Made by a program: the position numbers and the translations under genes
Shown: in pieces, positions 39,509 through 53,868 of the stretch
Layout: every line of letters starts with the position of its first letter
Numbering within the stretch: position 1 is the first letter of the stretch
Assembly: GCA_013365325.1 (NCBI GenBank)
Contig: JABVXV010000002.1
Location: 992,001-1,056,000 of the forward strand
Length of the DNA stretch: 64,000 nucleotides
Direction: 5' to 3'
DNA from: Dipetalonema caudispina
Lineage: Eukaryota > Nematoda > Chromadorea > Rhabditida > Onchocercidae
Notes under the pieces: model-generated
Database searches by the model: none
Told to the model about the DNA's origin: nothing
The model's input: only the letters and a program-made list of their open reading frames with translations

Positions 39509-42480
39509 AATTTACAAATCAATCGTTCAAAACATTTCATATCGTTTATTATAAAGCGATGTAGTACTAACATCCAGTACGGTAAATCTAATCCTTTTGT
39601 TCTGTAATATTTGGGATTTGTTTAATAATATATCGTATTCCATTTGACCAGAAAATTCGGGAAGAGAAAACGGAATGGAATAAACCCAGAAGAATTCGGA
39701 GCACTAGAAAATCTGAGAAAAGAAAACAAAAGGATGGTACAAGAAAAAAGTTAGTAAATGACTAATTTTTCCGGAAATGTGTGAAATTATCAAATAATTT
39801 CCTTTTTCAAAATATACTCAATCATGTCCACTTCATGAAATCTGATAAAATTTTTACATCCCTACGGACTAAGATCATCCTGATAAATAGCACTAGTATC
39901 ATTATCCATTTTGTATAAAGCCTGAAGAGAGGGCTTTACATTACACGTTGTTGGAATTTCATCTTCCCATTTCGGATACTATTTGATCATACGATGACAC
40001 AGTTCCGAGAGTCATTGTCAAATAAAATGAGCTGCCTCTAAGATATGCGGAAATGAACATAAGTATAGCCCAACCAAGGTTCCAGTATTGGAATCTTAAG
40101 CCTAGAACAATCACGATAGACTGGAACCAATGCATATTTCCGTTTGATCCGAAGCAAATGAATGCAATTCCTTTCTTGCAAAATAGTTGAACAGAAAGAA
40201 AAGATGCAACAGCAGAAAGTTTGTTGACATGACGTGAGATAATTACGTCTTATTGCTTTTATTAGCTGTGATATGTGTAAGAATCCGTAAAAACTGGCAT
40301 TAGCCGTAAAGAAAAAGCGCATTGGAAAATATGGGCATGAAATAACAATGAAGAAAAGAGTATCGAACTACATCCTTGATTCTTCTTCCAGCTCAAACTT
40401 TTAACAACAACAGAACGGAGAAGTAAATGTACCGCACAATTGAAGATATACATCATTGTAGAAAATGGTCAGCGCTAATGACGCCTTTTTATATGGAATC
40501 TCGTCAGTACCATGACAATGCTGAACTGATGGATACCAAATACCTTATTTCATAAAAAAAAAAAGCTCTTCACAGAATGAATGGGTTTGCAGTGCCACTA
40601 CGATAACAACAGAATATCAGATCCAAGCAATATTCTCAATCAGTCAACAATCATTGACCGATGACCATACGAAAACAATTCCTCAATTGGACTACCAACT
40701 AATGATGACTACCAAATTGGAATTTATGTCGGTTAACCAACGACAAAAGGACTTGACATGACAATGCTCGGTGTACAACTGCATTTTCAGATCGGCAGCA
40801 CCATACTGAAATTCAAGCGCACTTGGCAATTTACGATTTGAAACATCCACTGATCAATCGATAATGGCCTTCATAAAATTTAATAAGGCTTTCGCAAACA
40901 ATTGGGATCGAAAGTGGTAGTTGTGATAAGCAGGAATAGTTGTCAAGAAAGGAATCTACAGAAAGTTTTGGAAAACACCATACTATTCTCTCTCATCTTG
41001 AAGCCTACTTATCCAGAACTCATTTCTTCCACGAAAAAATCTCGGCCAACAATTGGAACATAAATTACTAATGTTTACAGCTATCGTATATTGAATATAA
41101 TTCAAGTATAAAATATGAGACGTAATTCTGTCCGTCCATTACGCTAATCACGTTTAGTTAACTAATTGTTTAGACAGATTTATGCGTGGTACTTGAAACA
41201 TACAATAATGTTTCAAGTAACGATCCAATTTAACCAAAAATTATTTTAATCCTACTAGGAAAATTGATGATTATAAACTGATAATGATATCGAACCAAAA
41301 TGTATCACGGATATTTCTCAATAACGGAAGAGATCGGCGATGGTGAAACTAATAAATAGAACGTTAAATTTAAATGATTTACAAAATAAAAAAATTCAAC
41401 ATTTACTAATGGACCGTTGACACCTTCTCAAAATTTGCAGATTCTTCATCGTTGTTCGATAAGAACAGATGCAGAAAATGAGCACATGTATGTAAGGGAG
41501 TGTATAATTAACACGTGTTATAAATTCCCTATAATGAAATCTAAAGAAATGAAACTCTGTGTAGTTTTCAAAGCATAAACTATACGTGAATTTACACTAA
41601 CTAATTAGTTAAATTTGTAGAACTACTAGGCCTGCAGAATAGGTCAAACTGTGAACAATGGATAAGCTTTAGAGAGATCAGAAATAATCGAATAATGAAG
41701 ATTTCCTTGAGAACATGTACTAAATGAAAAGATAAGTTGAAAATTGAATGGAATTATCAGCACTCGAATGATAATGTTAACTAGGCCATGCATATTAGGA
41801 TCAAAATGTCAACTTGTGATCTATCAGTTCAATCCCTAATAGTCAATTATGGTTAAAAGATCACCAAACAAGAGAGGTTTTATTCGATGTGTAAGCATGC
41901 TTTGATGCTAGTTGATCATAGAGAATATGAAATTATATTCTCTAACAGCAATAGAATTATTAGAAACGAAGTCCAAAATCATTTCATTGCACGGAAAACT
42001 ATTCAAATATTAAAGGAAATAACTTTTTCGATGTTCTGATTCGACCATATGTAATTCCTATGATTTTGAAGAGAAGTGGAACAGTTCTTGATTGTTTGTT
42101 ATGATTAAAGAAGCTTGAAATCTTTGAATAGATAGACTAGTCACAGTTTTCATTAGATTTTAATCATTTAATTAAATGATCACTTAAACTTATCCATTCC
42201 TAATCACTTGGTTATTAATTTCATGTAATGATACATATGCTATGCAGAAAGAAAGAATGGATCTGTTGGATTTCTTTCTTTCATGTCATTTCCACAATAC
42301 TGATTTCCCCATTTCATTTATGTTTAAAAAATAGTGAAGGTGTTCGGTCATTTATCTCATATCGAAATAGCCGGAACTGAGAGGATATTCCGGAATGAAT
42401 ATTTACAATCTTTTCAGCATTCATCGTCAGTGGAGAGAGATTTATGAAGTGAAATTAACTAAGATGACCTGAAAATGAAA
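39509..42480. other. Upstream region of the PCGF-like gene; no supported gene
   Basis: Several overlapping frames are open for 60-100 codons around 39,960-40,460 on both strands. None starts well, splices or shows family motifs. It is treated as non-coding or promoter-proximal DNA. An 11-bp inverted repeat of GAAAGAAAGAA and its complement lies at 42249-42284. Confidence 0.45.
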
Positions 42481-43130
42481 GTGGAAGGACAAAAGGGTTT
42501 GGCTGTAGCCTAGCACTGAGATGATGATTGAGTGATGGGACTGGAATAAAGCGTTAGAAGGGGGGGCAACAAGGAAAGAGACTCATAATCAGTGATGCAT
42601 CAGCTCGGTGCCCGATCCGAAGGGAAAGAGAAATGTGTTGTCATTCAGTGCAATGTGCGCCCCTCTTCCCTGCCCTCACGCATCCAACGGACCCATCTCG
42701 TCAAAATCTGCCCATTGTTATTTAAGCTATCCAACGGTTTCCTGCAAGAAATTACACACCATATCGGGCACAAACAACCCGTACAAATAATCGTACTGCA
42801 AAACGGCAAATCGTGATGACAAGGGAAAAAAACACACCACCACCACCACATGAAGAAGAGAAAAAAGACCAAAGATTTATTTGTGTTGCTTTTGAAAGGA
42901 GAAACTACAACATACATATACATACATACACGCAGAATGCAGAAGAAGCGGGGTGGGGATTGCGCCTGATTTCATTTTAACAGTGCTACTGCAAGAAAGG
43001 ATGAAGAATGGCCGTCGCATTCTGCAGCTGCAGCAACGAAAAGCAACCACGTGGTGAATAATGATAGAAGTGGGTGGTGGGTAGGTAAGACTTATGGTAA
43101 GTGGGGCGGGAAGGGTCGTGTTGATATATA

Positions 43131-43185
43131 TGTGTGTGTGTGTATGTGTGTGTGTGTGTGTGTTTATATGTGTGTGTATGTGTGT
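43131..43185. repeat. (TG)n microsatellite
   Basis: Imperfect TG tract interrupted by TATG and TTTATATG units, read directly from the sequence. Confidence 0.95.
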
Positions 43186-43491
43186 TACGTTACCTAGTAG
43201 TACAGACACCCATGCACTCATCTTCTCCTGGAAAACACACAGAGTTCAAGGAGGGGAAGGGAGGAGCAAATATATTAAGAGAGATTGAGAGTACAGGATG
43301 AGAGGGCCTTTTTGAAAATTAGAAATTTGTGAAAATCTGTTGGGAGCACAAAGAGGAAGGATAGAATGTATGCATGAAGATGGCAATGGAGCATATGAAA
43401 AAAGGGCCAAGTAGTATGAGGAGAAGAGTGATGAGGGGATACTTTTCAGTGTAGGAAGAGGGCAAAGGGGTAAGTTAGGCACAATAACATG

Positions 43492-43512
43492 TCTATCTAT
43501 CTATCTATCTAT
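43492..43512. repeat. (CTAT)n tetranucleotide repeat
   Basis: About five CTAT units in a row, followed by degenerate CCAT units. Confidence 0.9.
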
Positions 43513-44107
43513 CCATTCATCTATCCCGGTTGTATGCCGCTTCCATTCGAAAACCACCCCAATCATTCATTGCACTCCGGTAGGTACTCATTCCTATCCT
43601 GATTTTCTCAACCATTTATGCTATATGTTTGGTACTAAAATGGCAAAAGGAACTGAACATTACTTTTCTACAAAATGGCGAAAAAAAAACCTGCATTGCA
43701 TTCATTCAATGAGAATGTCCACCGTATGCTTCTGTCCGGAAAACAAGTTAGAAGAAGAGTGGTAGTAGTGGACATAGCCAAGTAAATGATTTCTTTAAGA
43801 GTGTAAGGAACAACCAAGTCTAATGCCTCAATAAATATGGCCTCCTGATGCCTATTCTCTATAATGTTACCTTTCAGTCTCAAAATTGCATATTATAAAA
43901 GACTAGCCTCTAAAAGCCAATTCTTGCAATATATTCCCATCGGCTCACCATCCTAATGTAGAAATGACATTCCAATTTGTCGGTGACGGTGAAATAGAAA
44001 TTTGAATTAGTAAGAAATTCGAAGCCTTTTCGAGCTGACATCCTTTAGGCCACTCATTTACCTGTTCAATTTACCCTACCCAGTCTCTCCTACACCAAAA
44101 TGCCATT

Positions 44108-44254
44108 CACCACCACCACCACCACCACCACCACCACCACCACCACTACCACAACAACAGCAGCAGCAGCAACAGCAGCAGCAGCAACAGCAGCAGCAGC
44201 AACAACAGCAGCAGCAACAGCAGTAGCAGTAGTAACAACAACAACAACAACAAC
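44108..44254. repeat. Compound trinucleotide repeat (CAC)n then (CAG/CAA)n
   Basis: About 12 CAC units (44108-44145) are followed by about 100 bp of CAG and CAA units, ending in CAG/TAG and then (CAA)n. In one plus-strand frame it reads polyproline, then Leu-Pro, then 23 glutamines before a TAG at 44225-44227. Confidence 0.95.
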
Positions 44255-45211
44255 GCATGTCAAGGCGGAGCATACAGCCATACGCTTCCAACTCTCACAA
44301 CCAATCACAATACATCTGCAGACGACGAAACACTGTAACTCTTCTCCTCTACCTATCGATTGATGCTTATCTATCTCTTTATCTATGTATCTCTTCCTAC
44401 GTGTATGTCTCTCTGTGTGTCTGCACGAGAGCAAGTGGACACTACGTCTGTCTGTCTGTCCGTTTCGGTTAGAAATGCATGTCGGTCTGCATTTTTGATG
44501 TGTGTGCAATACTCATAGGGCCTTATCGAGAAGGCATACTCATCATTTCATCCTCCATAACATGCCTATCCAACTACTCTACACGCATACACGTACGTAC
44601 GTAACATTCACGTATACACATAGATACATACACTCATTATGTATATTAGTGGACTACATGCCATAGTTTACAGTAATGTAACATATAAGAATGATAAGAT
44701 TACACGTACATGTAAACAGCACACATTTGATGGATACAGTGGAGAAAAAATTAGAATTCCCGAGATTTCCAGAAATATGGGTAATACAGGTAACATGACG
44801 TGATTAAAATGGACTAGTAGAGATATTCCTGTGGGCAAAGTAATGGACAATTTGCGCTTTTGGTTAGTGTGAGTGGAACAAGCAATCAAACGACAAATTC
44901 CTTTCCACCGCCCTGCCTAACGAAACCCTCCAACACTGTATGGACAAGTGAGCCGTTCTCCACTCTGTATGTCTGTCTATAAAACAGAGCAGCACATCTT
45001 AATGGGAATGAACAACATCACTCTCTATATCTCTCTATTCATTGTTCATTCTTTAACCTGTAATGACTCTCCTTCTTTAGTAACTCTCGTCTATTTCCAT
45101 ATTCTCTCATTAAGATTAGAATTACATTTAAATGAATTTGGGATGAGAGAATATGCAATAGACAGAATTGTGTATTATCGTTGCTAGGAAGACTTTCATC
45201 ACCTCTCTTTA

Positions 45212-45232
45212 ACTTACCCAAGATTTGGGTAA
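45212..45232. repeat. Short perfect hairpin
   Basis: Arms TTACCCAA (45214-45221) and TTGGGTAA (45225-45232) are separated by GAT. No function is assigned. Confidence 0.5.
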
Positions 45233-45275
45233 CTAACTCTCAACGGGGGGAATATTCTATTATAAACAATCCTCT

Positions 45276-45332
45276 TCACATACACACATACACACACATA
45301 CACACACACGCACACACACACACACACACATC
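45276..45332. repeat. (CA)n microsatellite
   Basis: CA tract with CATA and CACG interruptions, read directly. Confidence 0.95.
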
Positions 45333-45660
45333 CAGACATACTCATTGACCCATATTCTTTATTCACTCTTTTCAGTCATTCATTTATCGGCCGAATACGG
45401 TAGCATCCAATTACCATTGCCGTTAAACATAACTTCTTCTTATACCTCTAAGAGGTAAAAGTGAAAAGCATTCGGGGAAGTAAACCTGCAAGTTAGTAGT
45501 AGTAGCAGCAGCAGCAATAGCATTTTCCAATGAAACTAACAGCAGGAAGAGTGGACAATAGCGAATGGTGCAAATGCAGCGTGAAGCATTTGCTGAACTA
45601 ACCATTCTAACAACCTACCGATAATCGTCACCCATCGGTGATGTATCTATCAAATATGAC

Positions 45661-48600
45661 CTTCTAACAGTGCCAGTTTTGTTTTCAGTTTGAAATAATG
45701 ATGCTTCGGATTTAATTATAGAAATTTTACCTGAGATGTCAATTTCAAGTTATCAATTTTAATAAATTACTCGATGAATTAATTATTATTCTTTATTGAA
45801 AAGTTATAGGAAAAAATTTACATAAGTTGAAGCACATTTCAATTTGGCTTTTTGTTGCGGATAGATCGGATGATTGATTTGTCAGCACTTATATCGAACT
45901 GTAAGTTCCATTTGAGTGCGAAATAATCTATCAAATCGGGTACAATTAAAATGAACTACACCGGTTGTTATTAGTATACATATCGTAAAAGGGACTATTC
46001 TTAAAGCTTTACTTTACTTTGAAATCGACGAAATAAGTTAAGTTCAAGAGGAAATAATGGCACAATTGAAGTGTACCTGTCATTCAGATGTTTATCTGCA
46101 ATAAACTTTCACCTTTTCATAAAGTAACATATTGTCAACTACAAAGAATGGCTTAACGAGCGAGTTCTCTCATTGGTTTAAAAATAAATCTCCCGAAAAT
46201 TTTCAATGATTATATTGTAGGATTTACATTATTTTCATGGCTCTTACTTAGCAATCTACCTTATATCATTGCAAAAACCACGGGAATACATTTACTGGTG
46301 GTTCTTAATATTTATTGATTGGAAGAAATTTGCTATTTAATTTATTTTTAGAATTAGATAAAAGGTTGCCTTGAAAACTTTTATCTTACTGTACTTAATG
46401 ATGCTTCCAGAAAATTTTTGAATTGATCCAGTTTTGCAATATTTATTATCTTTCAACAAGAAGGTTTACTTCGCTAACTTTGTAGATGAAAGCAAATATA
46501 CGCCTCGAAAAAGCGGAAAATAAATGTTTTTAGACTTTTTCATGTCATTTAATGAAATGATTTGACGGCTAATTATTTAACAAGTATGTATTCCATTCTA
46601 TGGAAAATTGCCGCGATCCGGAAAATTATGCGAAAGCATTGCCATTTGTTATTTTTCAAAATTCGAAAAATACAAAAAAAAAAAAGGTAAAACATATTTT
46701 CGTGGTTCTTCTTACAAAAATGGATGGATTTAGAAGGAAAATGTAAAATGAAGTAAGTTGAAGTTACATTTGAACATTTGGAATATTTTATTGTTTGATA
46801 ACGGAAGAATGTAAGGAATCATTTGTACGTTACGTTCTTTTGACTACAATATTTTTAGAAAGGTAACAAAGGTACATTTCAAGATTTTATTAGTACACGC
46901 TTCTAAAATTGCTTCCTCACTGAGACAAGAGAAATCTGGAAACAAAATTGTAAACTGAATTTTATTGTACAAATTAGTGCAGAAGTTAAAGTCAGAACAA
47001 TAAACAAAATTAAACAAAACAAAACATTGAAAAGGAAACTGATGGATATTTGCATATTTATGTGCTTCCATTTAAATATCCTTTTCTAAGACTTCACAGT
47101 ATTTTTTTTCTGTTTCCAGCTTTTTGTTTTTCACAATCGATGAAGATGATGTGCTGTAATTTTATTATAATTTAATAATGTAGTACAATTGGTCTTGTCT
47201 TGAGTTCATCAATTTATCCGCAGGAGTATGTTTCATTTGGTTCTGTTGAGAACTTAGTATTTTTGTTTAAACTGCAAACCTATGTAAGCTTCAACTAAAG
47301 TTTTGTTCATACAATTTCGGATAATGACTATGACTGAATAATTGAAGGAATGATGGCACACATTGCTAAACAGACCAATATGTTTGATTAAATGACCCTA
47401 ATTACTAACACCGTAACTAACGGATAAATTTGAAAATTTTAGTTGACAACTTATATCGTAAACTTTTATGCAGACTGTATGTATGGCCGTTATCCGGTGT
47501 AATACCTTTCCGTAAAAATGATTCAATTAATATGTTGATAAAGTTGATACTTAATACTTCTACATATTGATTATGGAAATCTTTACGACAATCATACATG
47601 TGAAAACCACTGTTAAAAAATTTAGATTCCTAAATAATTTTTTATATTGTCACTGATTAGTTATGCATGAGTAATTAACAAAAATTTAAAAATTTGCCGG
47701 ACATTTGCTTTGTACAGTTTTCAGTGATGATCCTAAATCCAATCACTTCTTAAAGCAAAAAATTCAGGGACAACCAATTTCGGTATTTGCAGAAGTCCAG
47801 AATTTGTCATTTTCTGCTTTCCACAAAAAATGCTCAAAAACTTCATCTTACAATGAATTATCTGCTGGTTTACTGTAATTTACTGGTACGATAGCTTCAA
47901 ATTCTCATTTCCCGGGATGATTCGGCAAATTTGTACAAATTCAATGTTTGGACAAAAATGTCTCAACCATCTTTGTGACAATCAAATCTATTTTACCGAT
48001 AACATATATATGACAGTTTCTTCAGAATTACCATATTCGATATCATTTCCAGATCACAAAATTGCTTGGAAAATAAAATATACTTGTCATGAAATCAACA
48101 GTGAAAAATTATTTCCAGCTTGTATATAACTTGGATTACAAAAGAATTTTCACAACTAATAAATGACATTCAATTTGAACTTGTAATTTAATGAATTGTC
48201 AGAAGTTTTCAGAGTATTCACTTGAAAAGAGAACGATATTTAATTTCAGTTATTAAAGTTCTGCTGGAATTTAGCATAAGACTAAAGAAAAGTCGATAAT
48301 TTTGATATTTGCATAAATCAACAGCGATCTATTGACAGTTAAAGATTTTCACTTCTCTTCATGAAAAATTAATAGGATATTAGTTGTAAACAAATTTGGC
48401 TTAATAGGAGGTAGTGACCCTATTAGGTTATATATCACTGGTTCAAGTGGCTGCCATGCATTCTAATGTATCTTATGCATGTATCCTATTTACCTGTATC
48501 ACATATCTACATGCCTTATAATGTTAGGACAATCCGACGAATCTTTTAATTGTTGGTTTTGGCATCGAGCCAGCAGTGTTTCAGCAATCCTTTTCCTTTT

Positions 48601-50150
48601 CCATATTGTTAGAAAATTCACTTCCTGAGGAAAATGTCTGCAGGGAATTGCCTGAAGATGCAGTCTGCATGCAAGCGTGCTGCTTGCCACTTCTATCAAT
48701 TGTGCATTCAAATATATGAATGTGTCTGTCTATGTCTGCAACCATTCATTGTATTGTTAGGCATAAAACTAGAGGAAGAGGGTGTAGCCAGTGGGATACT
48801 TCTTGTCCATTAGTGTGTTTGCCCATCTGTTAATGGTCTATGTCCACAAATAAGCCTCTAACCAGTCAATTCTATTCAGTTAGATGCTTAGCATCAAAAT
48901 TAGCCATACAGATGATCTCTCACACTCTTCTTATAGCTTTTAAGGTGTCAATGCAGCTTTACTCACATAAGTGATAATTGATTGCGTGGTTAATTATTGC
49001 CTTCATTGCCATAATGCTAATTATTTTTACAGTAATAGGAAGAGGTAACAAGTTGAGGCACCATGATAAACACCACCTCCTATCCCATTTCGTGCCCATC
49101 TTTTATGTGCACCTCATTGCGTGCACACTGCTGGCACATCTAACATTTGCAAATATCATCATCTCATTTCATTAAAATCATCACCAAATTATTCAACTTT
49201 TCCCATCTCTTTTATTCTATCCTACTCTCTTTCTATTCTATTTTCCTCTTACATCACTCATTTGTGCCTTATTTGTCTATTTCATTTCACTCCATAATAC
49301 TTCACTGTTTCTTGTCTCTTTCTTTCTTTTCTCTGTTGTGTCATTTCCTTCACTCTATTTCATTATATCGTATCCCACATGATCAAAAAATATGAGATGA
49401 ATGGAAGTCTATCAAGCTATCAAAGATCTGACCTTAAAACATAATTACTACTTGAATAACTTCAGGTAGATAATTTTGATAGGTATTGATGTGAATGGTA
49501 GAAAACCGGTTACTGGTTTCAGTGACGTTCAGCGCATGTTGCAACGCCGTGTATGATTCTTGTTGGATTTTTCTCCCTTCGTTGTTATTCTTTAATTAAT
49601 TAACTAATTTTATAACCGACAGAGCAGGTTCAGAAAATATTTTCTATATGCCACATCTCTTATCATCCACTTGCAAGTCTGGCAAAGACTGTTCAAAGAA
49701 AGGTCACTTACAACTCGTATCACAGAGTTAACTATAAACTGCCAATGAAGGATTTTCCAATTGTAGTGGTGTTCAAATCCGTCTAAACATTTAAAAAATT
49801 ATCAGTTGCAAAAAAAAAGACCAAAATTTCTGAGAAGCGATGAATTCACCCTTTGTACATTTTTTTAAAAATGATGAATGACTTCATTTAGGTGACCGAC
49901 ATTTGTGTGTAAAGGGGAGGGTTAGAAGCCAAAGGAATTGCACAGTATTTCGTCTTGCTGTTCATAATTATTTTAGGCCAGTCCTAATCAGGTTAATTTT
50001 AATTGACACATCTGAATATACATGTCATCGTTCTAACTTCTGATGGTACTTCACCATCACAATTTCAGTTAACCAAAAGTATAGCTTATGAGGAATAACA
50101 GGATATTTAAAAGACTTTTCTGGAAGGTAAAATAAGTTTCATTTCAAATT
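45661..50150. other. AT-rich region, nothing supported
   Basis: No frame has exon-like borders plus protein-like content. Short open frames near 46.8-47.1, 47.9-48.1 and 48.5-48.7 kb look like chance in AT-rich DNA. A CT-rich stretch runs through about 49190-49380. Confidence 0.5.
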
Positions 50151-50350
50151 CTATAACTGACCAATTCAGTGTTTCGCTAAGCCTTTTTCCTACAGCGGCT
50201 CGACAAGCTATTCAATCATCCCCGTGGCGAAATCCTTCAGTTCGACATGTACTGCAAGTAATACTGCAAGCTATTCTCATTAACTGCTTGCAGTGAAGAA
50301 GAGCGGCTGTCAAAGTGCTATTTCCAGGCAGTTGACACAAAGGAGCAGCT

Positions 50351-50675
50351 TACCACCACACTACCACCACTACCACCACCACCACTACTACTACTACTAC
50401 TAATACTACTATCGCTGCAATTACAACTGCACTGCATACCGACACGCGATCGCCCACTGCCTTACAACGCTACGCCATCTCCGTCTGCACTACTCAACAC
50501 ATCTGCCAATCTTCTCATCGATACATTTGTACACACATATAAATGTATATTTATAACACATACACATACACACATACACACACATACACATATATATACG
50601 TACACACACACATACACACACAGATACGGCGGAGGAGGAGGAAGAGAAAGCGGTTGATGATGACGATGATGATAG
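50351..50675. repeat. Microsatellite island: CCA/CTA, CA and GGA/GAT repeats
   Basis: ACC/ACT trinucleotide repeats (50351-50410), a long CA tract with TA and CATA interruptions (50556-50624), then GGA and GATGAT units (50628-50675) lie in a GC-richer pocket. The reading frames found here are repeat by-products. Confidence 0.9.
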
Positions 50676-53600
50676 GGTGAGAGGAGAGAGCATTCTGCAA
50701 TGCGACGCATCCACCGACGATCCAAAGAGCGATGACAATATCACCGGGGACTTTTTCTTATTATGTTTAGGAATAGTTAATTGAAGGAAAGAGAAAACGT
50801 GATAACGCTCGTTGCATGCATGCATTTGCAAAAGCCTTTGCATGCTTTCTGCAGTTTATAATGATGCTACCATTTCAAGCGAAAATTTATTAAATAATCG
50901 AACTGATCATCGGATTAGAATTTGCAGGGAAGAGGAATTACTGCAAGTAATAGCTGGTTGAAGTGAAAAGGAGAGAGAAAATGGAAGAGTGAAAGGCCAA
51001 AGAATTAATTATCATTTCCCCATCCTAAATACAAATAAGAGGACAGATTAGTAAAGATCCTTATGAATTCGTCCTCTACTCAATTAACTAAAATAACAAT
51101 CATTGCATTAATTTCCAATGTTTCACACATTTTAATACACAACGAGACGTGATAAATTCAGAAGTGAAATTTGTTGAAGCCTGAAATGAAAGTAAAATGG
51201 AAACTGAACGCTCTCTTCAACAATGATCGATTTTCCCATTACACATTTTGCTTTTTTGCTTTGTCGTACTCTTTTTCATCCTTCTTTCAAAACATTTGTT
51301 GGAAGTTTTCTTCAAATGTTCCCAACGATGCTTGTAGTTGTCCTGATTGATAAAGTTCAAATTAATGCAACACTCGTAACTCTGAGTTAAATTTCAACGA
51401 TGATATCTTACGTAAATAAATTTTCACCTCATAGACACGATAAAATGCACACGGTTTTTTTTCTTTTTCTTCTTCTTATTATTATTATTATATTCATTGG
51501 TAATCAATTTAGATTGAGTTGTTTAATCTCGTGCCGTTTTTATGTTTCACGTTAGCTGTCTCTTTTTAGAATTATAAATGAAAGAAGCAAAAACTGGAGA
51601 TGATCGAATTACCTGACTAAATCCAGTCAAGTTTAAGCTAAACAGGCAACAGTACCCAAATAATCCAAAAATGAGTAAGTTCCATATGAAGAATATACTT
51701 CATTAATAATCATCCAACATAATATGATATTTGATGATGAGCAGATATGGCAATTAATGAGTATTGGATTATTCAACAATTAAAGCATTCAAAATGAGAA
51801 AAACAAGTCAGAAAAAGTGGTAGCAATTTTGTGATCTTTCTAAATGGCTGGCGCCGAAATGTTTTGACAAATAAAAATAGCATTGAATAAATGGCTGCTG
51901 CTATATCATCACTATTCATTTAATGTCTGTGTTGAACCATTGCTGAATTATTTTTGTTCATGTTGAGAGCACTTTTTTGCGATAAAATTCATGTGATAAA
52001 ATTTATACAGAAATAATCATTTAATTGATACTCACTGCTAAATTTTTTGATACATTAACATAATACATTAATTTATTCATTATTTGCTGTACTGCAATTA
52101 GACAGTATGTACGTGAATCAAATTATATCTATCAAATGATTGCTAACTCTGATGAAATGTAAAAACAATATGGCTTAACATTTGTTACAATATTCCGTAC
52201 ACGATCTGATCAATATCTGTCAGAAGACTTGTTCTAATTTAAATTACAACAAAAAATTTCAACAGTTAAAAGAAATTTATAACGCATTATTACTCCTTTA
52301 GGAAAACTTCCCATAATTTAGTAAAGCTTAAAAAAACCACTGTTTACTCAGAAAAAAAAAAGAAGAATTGAGTGCAAAAGATATTCACAAATTTTCTCTA
52401 TTAGGTCCTACTTTTAGACTTGAAACCTTATTTTGAAATATATCTCTCGGAATAAAAAGTTCAAAATATTTCTATCAATAATGATTATCGTATTAAAAAG
52501 GAAAGTTCAAAATAAATTGTTCGATAAAGAATTTCGAAAAGAATGATGCTGGAGGTATGTTTCATTGGCCTATTAAGCAAAAATACCGTAACTGGGCGAA
52601 CAGATCAGATTTGTTTTACCATCTTCATTAATGAGTTGAAATTGTTAAAGGAGGCGCTTAGATGGAACATTTTCGAGCCAAGCTAAAAATCATCTGAATC
52701 AAAGCCTATTGTACTTTCAAGATAAGATTACAATGTCTATTCTCAACGAAAATTGAACGTTTGGATAAATTTTTAAATGCTCTCTCAAAAATTACAATTT
52801 AATATGAATGCTTCGTTATTAGTAATTATTTCTGTGGAGGATAACGATATTTCTCAAATTAAGATTACAATCAAAACTTTTGACAAATTCTATGGAAACA
52901 GTTTAACAGTGCATTCCATATTATTTGTAAATACGACTGTATTGATTTACCGTTTCTTCTTACCAGTTTCCTAAATCAGTAATAACGAAATATCTGTGGA
53001 CTTTTTCACCAGAATGCGGATAAGTACATTTAAAATAAATTATGAGCACCAGGATAAACTGAAATTTTTGCATAATATCCTAAATTCGTCTTACTGCCTT
53101 TATCATACTGTTTTTATCTATTGAAAAGAAGTAAAAGAGAACTTTAATTTTAGAGAATATAGGTAGAAAAACGTAGTTAAGAATCTTTAGCGATATGATG
53201 GGTGGATAATTTTTTTTTTTTTTAATTCAAAAATAGAATTACAAGACTGCCGAATGTGATTTAGTTTTATTTTTGAAGTAAAAGTTAGACAACTTCCCTT
53301 AAATGGTTCACGGCTTTTTTTTTTTGCTGTTAGTGATGTGAAATCATTTAAAATACATTGGTAATTTTTCAATTTTTTTTTTTTGAAACCTTTCAAGAAA
53401 TGACAAAACCATTCAAATATCAATTGTCAAATACTCTGGGAGGCAGCCACTGCTGACTATGTTCTTAGTATTGTAAAAAATGCGGAATTGTCCTGTGACA
53501 TTGTAAAAGAAAGATAGTGAAGGCGCAATTGTCGTGGCTTTTCTTTGAATATTTAATCGCATGAAAAATGCACTTTCTGACTTCTTACAACTTTCTAATC

Positions 53601-53868
53601 GCAAAAACAGTTTTTGCCTTATGTAAAAGTTAATTTGTTTTCAATTAATTATTACTCGAGAAATTATTCCAATATGTGTGTACTTCTAGCAACGATCAAA
53701 ATTTTTTTCTTTGAAATTACTATGATCAGTTCAACTAATAATGATATTTTGAGCGTTGAACTTAATAACTCTTTTTATTAAAAAAATATTAAATTATACT
53801 GAATTCTAGCAATTAGCATATCAACTAATCCTCCACGGTTATTTTCACTACAATATTTTAAAAAGATG

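Larger units (their letters stand above)
42481..45660. other. Less AT-rich, microsatellite-dense island
   Basis: Base composition shifts to visibly higher GC, and di-, tri- and tetranucleotide repeats follow one another: CCA at 42833-42852, TG at 43131-43185, CTAT at 43492-43512, CAC then CAG/CAA at 44108-44254, GTCT at 44445-44461, CA at 45276-45332. Reading frames here are mostly by-products of the repeats. The 44.04-44.23 kb frame is discussed in the findings. Confidence 0.7.

Noticed and set aside
39960..40464. Overlapping hydrophobic minus-strand frames resembling a chemoreceptor C-terminus
   Set aside because: Two different frames are open over the same DNA, a plus-strand frame is open too, and there are no splice sites or full motif. 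The resemblance to a TM-plus-TY pattern is too weak.
44076..44509. Long open frames rich in poly-Cys, poly-Val, poly-Ala or poly-Thr on both strands
   Set aside because: They are the other-frame readings of the CAC/CAG repeat tract and have no start context, splice sites or non-repeat domain.
51849..51859. E2F-like TGGCGCCGAAA site
   Set aside because: It matches the consensus only loosely, is single, and no nearby transcription start is known.
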